Source: Fimbriimonas sp. (lineage in GTDB: Bacteria; Armatimonadota; Fimbriimonadia; Fimbriimonadales; Fimbriimonadaceae). From it: a DNA stretch of 63,945 nt. Below the pieces are notes generated by a model that was not told the origin of the DNA, ran no database searches, and worked only from the letters and a program-made list of their open reading frames with translations. A program made the position numbers and the translations under genes. Shown here piece after piece: positions 9,575 to 18,050 of this stretch. The stretch covers positions 1-63,945 of the forward strand of contig JARLGV010000068.1 in the NCBI GenBank assembly GCA_031292555.1, in the 5' to 3' direction. Each line of letters opens with the position of its first letter. Within the stretch, counting starts at the first letter, position 1.

Positions 9575-12232
9575 CTAAGCTGGCAGTCCCCATTTCGCCA
9601 GAACGGTCCTCAGCGTGTCGTCGGTGAACGGCTTCGACACATAGTCGTCCATGCCTGCTTCAAAGCAGCGGTCTCGTTCCTCAGTCATTGCTCCCGCCGT
9701 TAGCGCGACGATGGGGGTTCGAACTCCAGTTTCCTCCTCAAGTTTCCGAATCTCGCGAGTCGCGGCGAGCCCGTCCATAACCGGCATGCGGACATCCATG
9801 AAGATCAAATCGAAGTAGTGTTCCAAACTAAGCTGGACGGCAAACCGTCCGTCCCTAGCACATGTCACGTCACATCCCAACCTGCGAAGGAAGTGTTCGG
9901 AGACGATCAAGTTGACTTCGTTGTCCTCGACCAAGAGCACTTTGATTCCCGTGAACGTAGAAGGAACGTCTTGAGTCGGTCCTTCAGGTTCGAGGTTGGT
10001 TGTCTGAAGCGGCAGGCTAAACGTGAAGCGACTACCCTCGCCAAGCGACGAGCGAACGGCCATCGTGCCGTTCATCAGTTCCACGAGCCGTTTGCTGATT
10101 GTCAGGCCCAGCCCGGTTCCTTCGTTGCTCTTGCCTGAATGCGTCGCCTGATGAAAAGGATCGAAGATACGATCGAGCCGATCGGTGGTGATTCCTATGC
10201 CGGTATCGGTCACGGAAAACAACGTCATGCCATGATCCATCGAGACGTCGATGGTGACTGAACCGGAAGGAGTGAATTTGATTGCGTTGCCGACCAGGTT
10301 CGCGAGGACCTGACGCACTCGTGTGCCGTCGGCAAGCACCAAGGGCGGGACGTCGGACGCGACACTGTGTTCGAGCGCGATGGAACCTTCGGCCGCTTGA
10401 CCTCGGTAAAGGCCCACGATGCCGAAGACGATCTCCCTCACGCTTACGGGTTCCGGTACGATTTCAAGGAAGCCGGCCTCAATTTTGGACATGTCCAGGA
10501 TGTCGCCGATGAGCCGGAAGAGAATATCTCCACTGCCAATGATGTCCTTGACGTAAGCTCGCTGAGTCTCGTCGAGATTCGTTTCGCTTAGCATACGAGC
10601 CAAGCCCATCACTCCGTTGATCGGCGTGCGGATCTCATGGCTCATATTTGCGAGGAATTCGGCCATTGTGCGCTCTGAACGCATAGCGGTGTCTGCCGTT
10701 CGACGGAGCGTCTCCTCGATTTCACGTTCGGTCGTGATATCTCGCAGCGTCAGTACGAATCCGTCGCCACTTGGGACCAACCTCCTTCGTGTCCAAACGC
10801 GCTTTCCATCCGCAAGTATCTCTACGACATCCTCGTATCGCTTTCTGAGCTCTGTCACCTGACGCATTGGCTCGCCGAGACCCAGCAGGTATGGGTTATC
10901 CGAGATTTCAGAAAAGAGGGCGACGTATCCAATCTGCCTGTTGATGGTCTGAACTCCGGCCAAGTTACGGTATTCGTTCAAAAAGTCCTTACAGGTAGAG
11001 TCCTCTCCTCGAAGGGCCGTGAAAACCAGGAACGGATTCGGTGAATCGGCGATGCCATCTTCCAATCGAGAAGCGATACGGCGTCGTATGTCGTGGCTGA
11101 ACTTTGCATCTGGGAGATCGACCGGAACGTGGATCTCCTCGGCTCCACTCTTCTGTCGAAGGAATTTGTGCGCATGGTTGACTCGTCGTGCCAGCCATGG
11201 TAGTCCGGCTCGCTCAGCGTCGGCGATGGCAGAATGAAAGATACGTTCAGGTTCCGAAGCCGCCTCGGGACTTGCGGGAGGGATCTCGAACATATTCAGC
11301 CGGCCCAAGGTGAGCACCGATTCGATCCGGCCCCACTCGTCGCCCACGTATTCGCACCAAGCGATCGCGGTGCGGATCGTCTCTTCCAGTTGGATCCGAT
11401 ATCCTTGATCGGTAGCGGCACTTGAGGCCACTTGAAGCAAGCGCCCCGTCCACTTCCAGGCTTTGTTGGCTTTCGCCATTTGAAGGGCACGTTCAATCCA
11501 CTCGATGGCTGTGATGTACTCGCCGTGAGCGATCTTGCTGTACGAATACTCGAAGTGACAAACGATGGATAGGTCGTACTCTCCATAGTCGGCAAGAACC
11601 GCCGCGCTCTCCTTGAAGAGTAGGAGGGGGTAATTCCAATGGTCGCGGATCCTCAGATTTGGGTTTGGCTCAATAAGGGCGCCCTTCTCGGTAGCCAGAG
11701 CCAAGCAGTAACCGGCGATGCCTCGGATCATCGGATCCTGAGTCTCCGTCTCCAAGTCGGCCAACTCGCCGAGGTAAGTTCGGACACGCTCCTCGTTGTC
11801 AGAGGAGATTGCCGAAACAGCGAGCCACCGAAGCGCCTTCGCCAAGGTGCGGTCGTCGTTCTGCTCGCGAGCCGCGATGCTGAGGCGCATGGAGAATTTG
11901 TCTGATTCGGCAAACGCGCATAAGTCGCAAAAATACTCGGCGGCTCGCTCAAGCCAAGGCATTGACGAGCGATCCTGCTCGCCGAACAAAGCCTGACGTC
12001 GCCTGGACGATTCGAGGCCGAACACGGCGTCGCCCGGGTCGATAGTTCGCAGATCCGGAATCGGAAATCGCGCGATCGACGCAAAGGAAAAGTCCCCGAT
12101 CGGCTCCGGAGGCATTGAACCGCTGGGCGCCTGCGCTGACATAGCTGGCGGCACCAGCCCCTTCAGTGGTGATGGACGATCAGAATCCACATTTACCTTG
12201 ATCGTCGCCTCGTCGTCTTGTTCCTGAATCAT
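9575..12232 (-). CDS. Hybrid sensor histidine kinase with TPR-like sensor region
   Basis: An 885-residue cytoplasmic sensor kinase with no membrane segment. Residues about 90-360 are helical repeat-like (AAEYFCDLCAFAES, AIEWIERALQMAKANKAWKW), as in TPR-type sensor arrays. A PAS-like domain at about 385-505 includes GFVLTLRDITTEREIEE. The HisKA domain has the phospho-accepting His532 in FLANMSHEIRTPINGV. The HATPase has NLVGNAIKF, DTGIGI and GTGLGLTI. A C-terminal receiver (VLLVEDNEVN, IFMDVRMPVMDG, ALTAGAM, SKPF) ends the protein. No dedicated output regulator is adjacent, so the receiver must pass the signal elsewhere or modulate the kinase itself. Confidence 0.9.
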   Translation of the reverse strand: MIQEQDDEATIKVNVDSDRPSPLKGLVPPAMSAQAPSGSMPPEPIGDFSFASIARFPIPDLRTIDPGDAVFGLESSRRRQALFGEQDRSSMPWLERAAEYFCDLCAFAESDKFSMRLSIAAREQNDDRTLAKALRWLAVSAISSDNEERVRTYLGELADLETETQDPMIRGIAGYCLALATEKGALIEPNPNLRIRDHWNYPLLLFKESAAVLADYGEYDLSIVCHFEYSYSKIAHGEYITAIEWIERALQMAKANKAWKWTGRLLQVASSAATDQGYRIQLEETIRTAIAWCEYVGDEWGRIESVLTLGRLNMFEIPPASPEAASEPERIFHSAIADAERAGLPWLARRVNHAHKFLRQKSGAEEIHVPVDLPDAKFSHDIRRRIASRLEDGIADSPNPFLVFTALRGEDSTCKDFLNEYRNLAGVQTINRQIGYVALFSEISDNPYLLGLGEPMRQVTELRKRYEDVVEILADGKRVWTRRRLVPSGDGFVLTLRDITTEREIEETLRRTADTAMRSERTMAEFLANMSHEIRTPINGVMGLARMLSETNLDETQRAYVKDIIGSGDILFRLIGDILDMSKIEAGFLEIVPEPVSVREIVFGIVGLYRGQAAEGSIALEHSVASDVPPLVLADGTRVRQVLANLVGNAIKFTPSGSVTIDVSMDHGMTLFSVTDTGIGITTDRLDRIFDPFHQATHSGKSNEGTGLGLTISKRLVELMNGTMAVRSSLGEGSRFTFSLPLQTTNLEPEGPTQDVPSTFTGIKVLLVEDNEVNLIVSEHFLRRLGCDVTCARDGRFAVQLSLEHYFDLIFMDVRMPVMDGLAATREIRKLEEETGVRTPIVALTAGAMTEERDRCFEAGMDDYVSKPFTDDTLRTVLAKWGLPA

Positions 12233-12516
12233 TGTCGAAATACGCCCGGCCGATCGTCATTGTGATGAAACCGATAAACACTAAGTTCCTGCCCCCGCTG
12301 AGGCGATTACCTGGATTCTACATTCCATGCGTAAGCGCAGAGCGGATTGGTCCTAGGCACAATGGTCCACTCAAGATGGAACGTCAGAAGGTTGTTCAGC
12401 TTCGTTTGAACTGAGTGAATTCTCCATTCGCGACGAATCGCTGGGACCAACTCAAGAACTCGCAGAATCGTGCCGAAGTAGTGCCTGCGTGTAACCGGAT
12501 ATCGAGTATTTGATCA

Positions 12517-13293
12517 ATGGATCCGGCCACTCGATGGATTGCCATGAGTACCTATATTGACGAGCAGTTCGTTGTCCGATCTGTGGCGAACGGTCTGAAT
12601 CAGGATTCGGTCGCCGCCCTGCACGTGAATGGCTACTTTCATTTTCACTCCCCGGTTTTCACTTCCCGGCAGTTCAGCCATCTGCAGGATCGGTTTCTGG
12701 ACTATTTGGACATTTTCGGGGAGGAAGATCTGGAAGGCGTTCATCTGCGTGATGGCCAAGTCGTCGGACTGCTTACGTCCGACTCGGTTATGCGATGCTT
12801 GGTGCCCTTGCTCGGGCCGAACATCGGCATCTTCGATTCGCGCTTCGACTTTACTCCCGCGTTTGCCGGTCGCGCTTGCCGATGGCGTCGGGGGTCGACT
12901 CCGGTCCTAACATCGGAACCCGACCCTGAGAAGATGGTGACGATTTGGATCGCCATCGAGAGATCTTTTGAGGCGAACGGCGCGATGGTTTTGAAGGCGG
13001 GCACTCATCGCGATGCCAAGGGCGCTGGTTTTGAGTCAGCGATCGGCTCGATTCGTCGTGAATACAAGGATGTTGTCATGAATCTCGATCCAAACGAGTG
13101 CAGCTTCTACAGCCCCTATATCCTGCAATTTCATCGCGAGAACGGGTCTCCCTATCCCCGAGCAGGTTTGTCCGTCACCTACTTCTCGACCGACATCCAC
13201 CTGAACATCGACGATCCGCGAAACGGCAACGTGCGGCCCATATTGGCCCTTGGTCGCGATATCGGAGGCAATCGGTATGTGTCGCTCCGGTAA
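12517..13293 (+). CDS. PhyH-like (phytanoyl-CoA dioxygenase superfamily) protein, metal site degenerate
   Basis: A 258-residue protein whose central segment MVTIWIAIERSFEANGAMVLKAGTHR matches the PhyH core (typically vtvWiAl, then eNG, then vPGSH). The C-terminal FHRENGSPYPRAGLSV resembles the second-His and 2-oxoglutarate-Arg region. Where the iron-binding HxD should lie, the sequence is [10 protein letters not shown] with no His or Asp, so catalysis as an Fe(II)/2OG oxygenase is doubtful. ATG 12517 or 12544 could be the start; neither has a clear ribosome-binding site. It sits at the edge of the halogenase region, converging with the first halogenase gene. Confidence 0.55.
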   Translation: MDPATRWIAMSTYIDEQFVVRSVANGLNQDSVAALHVNGYFHFHSPVFTSRQFSHLQDRFLDYLDIFGEEDLEGVHLRDGQVVGLLTSDSVMRCLVPLLGPNIGIFDSRFDFTPAFAGRACRWRRGSTPVLTSEPDPEKMVTIWIAIERSFEANGAMVLKAGTHRDAKGAGFESAIGSIRREYKDVVMNLDPNECSFYSPYILQFHRENGSPYPRAGLSVTYFSTDIHLNIDDPRNGNVRPILALGRDIGGNRYVSLR

Positions 13294-13315
13294 CCGGCTT
13301 TGCCTTCGAGGTTCC

Positions 13316-15019
13316 TTACTGGATCGGAGGGTCTTGATTGGGCAGAATGCTCTGGTCCAGGTAGCTGACATTCATCAAGGGTCTCTGTGGGTTGAATGAG
13401 GCATCGACCCAACCGTCATTCGTCATCGCTTCCAATGCCTGAACGACTTCGACCATGGCACGATTCTGCTGCCCCATGTCTTCAAAGTCGTTTTGGATGC
13501 TTCGCCGTAACATTTCGAAGAGTGACACGACATCCGACGTGCGCTGCAGTAGGTCCACTACGATTTGGCATGCGCCGTCGATTGGAAGCGTGCGGCCGTC
13601 TCGAGTGTAACTCTGGGTCGGAAACACTCGTCCGTCGCGGTATTGGGCTCGATCTCGCCACGAGGCGCCGGCGAGGTTGAGCTTGAACACATTATTGGAC
13701 TGGAATGGTGAAGTCGCCTCGACGTCCGAAAGCACGGACCCGAGGGTCTTGATCGAGTTCAAAGTAAATCCACCGACGCCGAAAGACAGGCGCTCATCCA
13801 CAAATCCGCCCTGGGCGATCCAGCGCCATGCCGATTCGGGAGTGAGATCGAGTCCGACGTCATGGGCCAATTGCTTGGTGAAGTCTTGTAGGTCGGAGAA
13901 CTGTGCATTGGCCGAGTACCAGAACTCGGCGAACCGCATGTGCGTGCGCACCCGCTGCGACTGGCGAATTGCGAACTCGTCTTTGAGCCACTGCACGCGC
14001 TTGTTGCCGCGCTCGATTTCCAAGAGGGTGTAGGCGAGTTCGCGTCCTGCCGCGTGCGCCATCGTCATCCCGGCGGAGAGGATCGGATCGGCAAACCCCG
14101 CGCTTTCGCCGGCAAGGAACCAGTTGTCGCCGCATTGTCGCTCGGAAAGAAATGACCAGTCCTTTGTGGTGGTGAACTTGTGTTCACGAGTGGCGTTCTT
14201 GGTGAGAGCTGCGATGCGTTCTTCGGTTGCGACCGCCTCCAGATAGAGGTCCTCGGGCCGTCTACCAGAATTCTTGTAGTAGCTTGCCGGCACCACGAGC
14301 CCGATGCTGGTTCGGGTTGGGCCAAGCGGGATGAACCATAGCCAGCCGTATCCGAGGCTCATGACCTGGATCTTGGTTCCACCGATGCCGATTTTGACCG
14401 CCCACTCGGCGTTTTGCCAGTAGTCCCAAAAGGCGACGTTCTGTAGGGTGGTCGGACAGTCCATATTGACTCCCATCGCCCGACGTATGACGCCGACGTG
14501 CCCCGAGGCGTCGACGTAATGTTTGGCTTGCACCATCTCACCCGTCGCAAGCTCAATTGCGGTGACCCGGTCGCCCTGACGATGGACTTTGGCGGCTCTT
14601 GTTCCCTGGCGAACGACGGCGCCTCTTGACTCTGCATGATCCAGCAGGATCTTGTCGTAGATCGATCGGTCCACCTGGAAGGCGGTGCCGCGGCGCTGTC
14701 CCTCGTATTTGGCCGGCCTCGGCTCGTCGACGAACAGATTCGAAGGGAAAAATTCGAAATCCCATAGTTCCGGCTTCTTGCCCCAACGGTTGGTAGATCC
14801 AATCTTGATGGGAAAGTTGGCGGCTTCAACCGTGTCCCAAACCCCCATTTCGTGAAGGACGGACGAAATGCCGGGAAGCATGCTTTCGCCAATGTGATCT
14901 CGCGGAAAGACCTCCTTTTCGAAGATCCCCACCGAGATTGCCGGGTTGTATTTCTTGATGAGGGTGCCGGTTGTCGATCCTGCCGGGCCTCCTCCGATAA
15001 TAGCTACGTCGAGTTCCAT
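13316..15019 (-). CDS. Flavin-dependent halogenase-like protein, subfamily A (A1)
   Basis: A 567-residue FAD enzyme. The N-terminus has the dinucleotide motif VAIIGGGPAGS. Lys72 in FPIKIGSTNRWG is placed like the catalytic Lys of flavin halogenases, and WLWFIP at residues 226-231 is an intact WxWxIP halogenase motif. GESAGFADPILSAGMT is the second FAD motif. A tail of about 150 residues (roughly 410-567) extends past the usual core. The predicted reaction is FADH2/O2/halide-dependent halogenation; the substrate is unknown and no flavin reductase is nearby. It is likely the last gene of a leftward run from the deacetylase and sulfotransferase genes, with a structured leader at 15033-15079. Confidence 0.85.
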   Translation of the reverse strand: MELDVAIIGGGPAGSTTGTLIKKYNPAISVGIFEKEVFPRDHIGESMLPGISSVLHEMGVWDTVEAANFPIKIGSTNRWGKKPELWDFEFFPSNLFVDEPRPAKYEGQRRGTAFQVDRSIYDKILLDHAESRGAVVRQGTRAAKVHRQGDRVTAIELATGEMVQAKHYVDASGHVGVIRRAMGVNMDCPTTLQNVAFWDYWQNAEWAVKIGIGGTKIQVMSLGYGWLWFIPLGPTRTSIGLVVPASYYKNSGRRPEDLYLEAVATEERIAALTKNATREHKFTTTKDWSFLSERQCGDNWFLAGESAGFADPILSAGMTMAHAAGRELAYTLLEIERGNKRVQWLKDEFAIRQSQRVRTHMRFAEFWYSANAQFSDLQDFTKQLAHDVGLDLTPESAWRWIAQGGFVDERLSFGVGGFTLNSIKTLGSVLSDVEATSPFQSNNVFKLNLAGASWRDRAQYRDGRVFPTQSYTRDGRTLPIDGACQIVVDLLQRTSDVVSLFEMLRRSIQNDFEDMGQQNRAMVEVVQALEAMTNDGWVDASFNPQRPLMNVSYLDQSILPNQDPPIQ

Positions 15020-15032
15020 GATATGACGGCCT

Positions 15033-15079
15033 GCGAGCTTTGCCTTGCTTGCTTCTTCCGACCAAGCGAAGCAACTCGC
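15033..15079 (-). promoter_or_regulatory. Predicted structured leader before halogenase A1
   Basis: The plus-strand sequence GCGAG...CTCGC closes a structure with an inner perfect 7-bp stem (TTGCTTC with GAAGCAA). It ends 13 nt before the A1 start codon. It could be a translational control element or an attenuator between the sulfotransferase and halogenase genes. No U-tract follows. Prediction by eye only. Confidence 0.35.
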
Positions 15080-15138
15080 GGTTAAGGGAAGGCTCCCAGT
15101 TTAAACCGATCTGCCGGAGGGTGCCAAGGTCCCCGCAG

Positions 15139-16908
15139 CTATTCGGTCACATCGGCAAGCTCGGCAAGGGGCCCAAGCCATGGTTCGTATCGTCGCCATC
15201 GTTCGGTCGATGAGCGATAGATCGGCTGGCGAGCTTGCCAGAAACTGGGGGTCTGGATCCGCCGCGGGTTCATCTCCGGATGCAGGCACCCATCATCCCA
15301 CTCGAGCCCGCAGAATTCGACCATGCGTCTACCGTGCGTCTCTGGGTCGGTCACAAGATCCTCGTAGACGATCTCCGTATAGCGGTCGGTTGGCAGGACG
15401 CTGCGCCAGTGTTTACTGATCGTAGCGTACTCGCGGTAGGCCTTGACTATGCTGTTCCGATCGCTAACGAAGGGAGCCCGGGCGCTCATCGGCGTCGTCC
15501 AAATCGAAAGAGCGGTGTCGATCGGATTTCTCTTCACGCGTATGATCCGAATATTCGGAAAGGCAAGGAAGAGTGAGCCCACCGACATGAAATTGCTGGG
15601 ATTCTTGTCGACCACGCGTTCGAAGCCGGGCGCGATCGAACGAAGGATCTCCTCATATTCCCTCGCACATGCCAGGAGCCTTTGCGGATGCACACGCAAC
15701 CCCATATGATCGACAAAAGACGGCTCGTTCTCGCCCCAGTAATACTGCTCGCCGGCGCCGCCGACTTTGGGATGGCAGGTGAGCATCTGCTCAACGAGAG
15801 TCGTACCCGATCGGATCATGCCCACCACCAGAATCGGTACCCGGGAAGTGACGCCGATGTTGCCCCAGTTTTTGAGGTTCTCAAGCGTGAAGAGCCTAAT
15901 GGTGGCATCGACTACCGCATGCACGACATCCATATTGAATGCGGGACCCACACGAGTTTCTTCGCGCAGCGCGTTTGCCCGATCGAACCACCCGATCGCC
16001 TGCTCGAAGTCGCCGAGATCGTCGTGAGCCTTGCCCAATGCATACAGCACACTCACTCGGTCGTCGTTCGAGAGACTTGAGCGCTCAATCAATGCCTTCA
16101 TCTGGCTGACAAGATTGTCGTCTCCAGCCTTGAGCTTGCGGCAATAGGCTAGCGCCCGATAGGCTTCGCCTTGGTCCGGCTTAAGGGCGATTGATTCCTC
16201 CAGTTCTGCAACCGTGCGATCAAATTGGCCGACCGTTCCGAAGGCGAACGCCTTGGTCAAGTGAAGCGACCATGACGGTTCATCAAGTTCCGCGGCACGC
16301 TGCCAGTGAACCTCGGCCTCGGCAGTCTTGTCTTGCTCGGTTAGGAGGCGAGCGAGCAAAACGTGGGCGCCGGATAGGTTCGGATCGAGTTCGATGGCTT
16401 TTCGGCAGAAGGTCACCGCGTCCACGACTCGCCCCGATTCCCGTTCGAGGTCAGCGAGAATCAAATAACCTTGGGCATTCGGCGCGGCAGGCAGAACGTG
16501 CCGGAGGATCTGCGCGGCGCTCCTTTCCCGATGAGTCGCGACTAGAGATTCTGCCAGACCGAAGGCGGCTTCGTAGGCGGACGGATTGATTTGGAGAGCG
16601 GCCTGAAACTGCGGAATAGCATCGAAATGGTGACCCATGCTCGCCAGGGTTTTTGCGAGAGCCGCTCGCGAGGCGGCTTGGTTGGGATCGCAATTCACCG
16701 ATTGATTCAGGTGGTGAGCGGCGACTTGAAGTCGTCCCGTTCCTGCCTCGACCAGTCCCAGAAGCAGAAGCGCCTGCGGATCGTGGGGGTTGGCGCCAAG
16801 CGCCTTGTGGAGGAGTCCCTCGGCATCTAGGAGCTTTCCGGCTTGATAGAGCCTCTGTGCTTCCGCCTTGTGGACCTGGGCGGCTTCGTTTGGACGAGGT
16901 TTTGACAT
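15139..16908 (-). CDS. TPR-repeat sulfotransferase (ST1)
   Basis: A 589-residue two-part protein. Residues 1-330 are TPR-like repeats (for example EGLLHKALGANPHDPQALLL, FQAALQINPSAYEAAFGLAE, CRKAIELDPNLSGAHVLLAR). Residues 355-580 form a PAPS-dependent sulfotransferase: the 5'-phosphosulfate loop is VVGMIRSGTTLVEQML (RSGTT 366-370) and the 3'-phosphate region is IIRVKRNPIDTALSIW. It should transfer sulfate from PAPS to an unknown acceptor, with the TPR part probably binding a protein or peptide. It lies 5 bp after the deacetylase stop on the same strand, so the two are almost certainly cotranscribed. Confidence 0.9.
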   Translation of the reverse strand: MSKPRPNEAAQVHKAEAQRLYQAGKLLDAEGLLHKALGANPHDPQALLLLGLVEAGTGRLQVAAHHLNQSVNCDPNQAASRAALAKTLASMGHHFDAIPQFQAALQINPSAYEAAFGLAESLVATHRERSAAQILRHVLPAAPNAQGYLILADLERESGRVVDAVTFCRKAIELDPNLSGAHVLLARLLTEQDKTAEAEVHWQRAAELDEPSWSLHLTKAFAFGTVGQFDRTVAELEESIALKPDQGEAYRALAYCRKLKAGDDNLVSQMKALIERSSLSNDDRVSVLYALGKAHDDLGDFEQAIGWFDRANALREETRVGPAFNMDVVHAVVDATIRLFTLENLKNWGNIGVTSRVPILVVGMIRSGTTLVEQMLTCHPKVGGAGEQYYWGENEPSFVDHMGLRVHPQRLLACAREYEEILRSIAPGFERVVDKNPSNFMSVGSLFLAFPNIRIIRVKRNPIDTALSIWTTPMSARAPFVSDRNSIVKAYREYATISKHWRSVLPTDRYTEIVYEDLVTDPETHGRRMVEFCGLEWDDGCLHPEMNPRRIQTPSFWQARQPIYRSSTERWRRYEPWLGPLAELADVTE

Positions 16909-16913
16909 GACGG

Positions 16914-17885
16914 TCAGGAGAGGGTAGCGCGTCGCAAAGTGTGCTTGAGGTTCATCGTCTTATCGACGATCTTGTCGGCGCTGAGCCCAAGTCGATGGGG
17001 TGGCCAACCGGTTGCGCCTCGAAGCGAGGCCGATGTACGACTCTCGAAATGGGCGAAATCCTCTGTGGATGGGGTTTCGAATCGCCAGTCCATTCGGACT
17101 GTGTCGTCGACTCCGATGACCCTGTATATCTCTTTGATTCTGCCGAGAAACTCGCGGAGGTTGTACTTTGAGCGCTTGTACACATCATCGGAAACGGGCT
17201 GGACGAATTCGGGCTCGGCGGGGGTTCTGCCGAAGTAGTAGGGCTTGTCCCAGTACTCGTTGTGGCGGAACTTGGTCGGATGGCCAACAAATACGCCGAT
17301 CCAGGGCTGATCAATCGTCTCGATACTGCGCAGAACTCGTTCGACCGCTTCCGAAGCCCGCCGGTCGTCTGCCCAATCGGTTTCAGAGATGCTGAGAGCC
17401 TGGGGGAGGGCTAGAACACCGTTGAATTCGTGGACCGCATGATCCGGCAACTCTGTCATGGCGTAGGCATATGCGGGAACTCCTAGCCGTTTAAGCGTAT
17501 CGGTTATCTCGGGTGACCACGTATTTCCCCCGCCTCCCCAAAAGATGGGATTCCGGCCGAACAAGTCGCAGAAGGCTTCGAAGCCTTGCCGCTCCTCCGA
17601 ATAAGCCGCCTCGCAGCCCTCATCGAACGAAAGATCGGCAAGCAACTCCATCGTCGTCGGGTGAAAGGAGTGCCGGTTGGTATGGAGCCCCAGCGCATGG
17701 GGTTTGTACGCTTCCGCAACGTCGATCCGAGAGCGTTGTTTGAGCGTGCGGCACTTCTCGCCGGTAAGGCAAAACGAACCTCGAACTCCCTGGTCCGCAA
17801 AGAGCCGGGGAAAGTCCAGCGCGGCATCGTCGGCAAGTGGATTGATCGGATCCTCGACGTCCATGAACAGGGAGACCGCTTTCAT
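16914..17885 (-). CDS. NodB-like polysaccharide deacetylase-family protein
   Basis: A 323-residue protein with the polysaccharide deacetylase signature: SLFMDVEDP (catalytic base and metal Asp, D9/D12) and LGLHTNRHSFHPT (metal His68 and His72 in HxxxH). A FWGGGGNTWSPEI segment and a later GVFVGHPTKF segment, which could hold the C-terminal catalytic His, fit the family. It probably hydrolyses an N- or O-acyl group from a carbohydrate-like substrate; there is no signal peptide. It heads the leftward run (deacetylase, sulfotransferase, halogenase A1). The 165-bp gap to halogenase B1 is a divergent promoter region. Confidence 0.8.
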   Translation of the reverse strand: MKAVSLFMDVEDPINPLADDAALDFPRLFADQGVRGSFCLTGEKCRTLKQRSRIDVAEAYKPHALGLHTNRHSFHPTTMELLADLSFDEGCEAAYSEERQGFEAFCDLFGRNPIFWGGGGNTWSPEITDTLKRLGVPAYAYAMTELPDHAVHEFNGVLALPQALSISETDWADDRRASEAVERVLRSIETIDQPWIGVFVGHPTKFRHNEYWDKPYYFGRTPAEPEFVQPVSDDVYKRSKYNLREFLGRIKEIYRVIGVDDTVRMDWRFETPSTEDFAHFESRTSASLRGATGWPPHRLGLSADKIVDKTMNLKHTLRRATLS

Positions 17886-18011
17886 CGCTCTCTATTGTGA
17901 CTGGTCGACCTTTCTATCGGACGTGCGGGAGGTATGGGCAGGGTCATTGGCGGCTTTGGACCAAACGGTGGTTCGCTACATGTTTCGTCTGTGCGATCGA
18001 ACGGGTTCCTA

Positions 18012-18050
18012 TATAATTGGTTTTAGGGCCAACCTCGGCCCGGGTTGGCC
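18012..18050 (+). promoter_or_regulatory. -10 element and leader hairpin before halogenase B1
   Basis: A perfect TATAAT lies at 18012-18017. The leader then contains a perfect 8-bp stem (GGCCAACC 18027-18034 with GGTTGGCC 18043-18050, 8-nt loop) whose last base touches the ATG at 18051. There is no Shine-Dalgarno and no clear -35. The hairpin would bring the start codon to the base of a stem. Confidence 0.55.
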
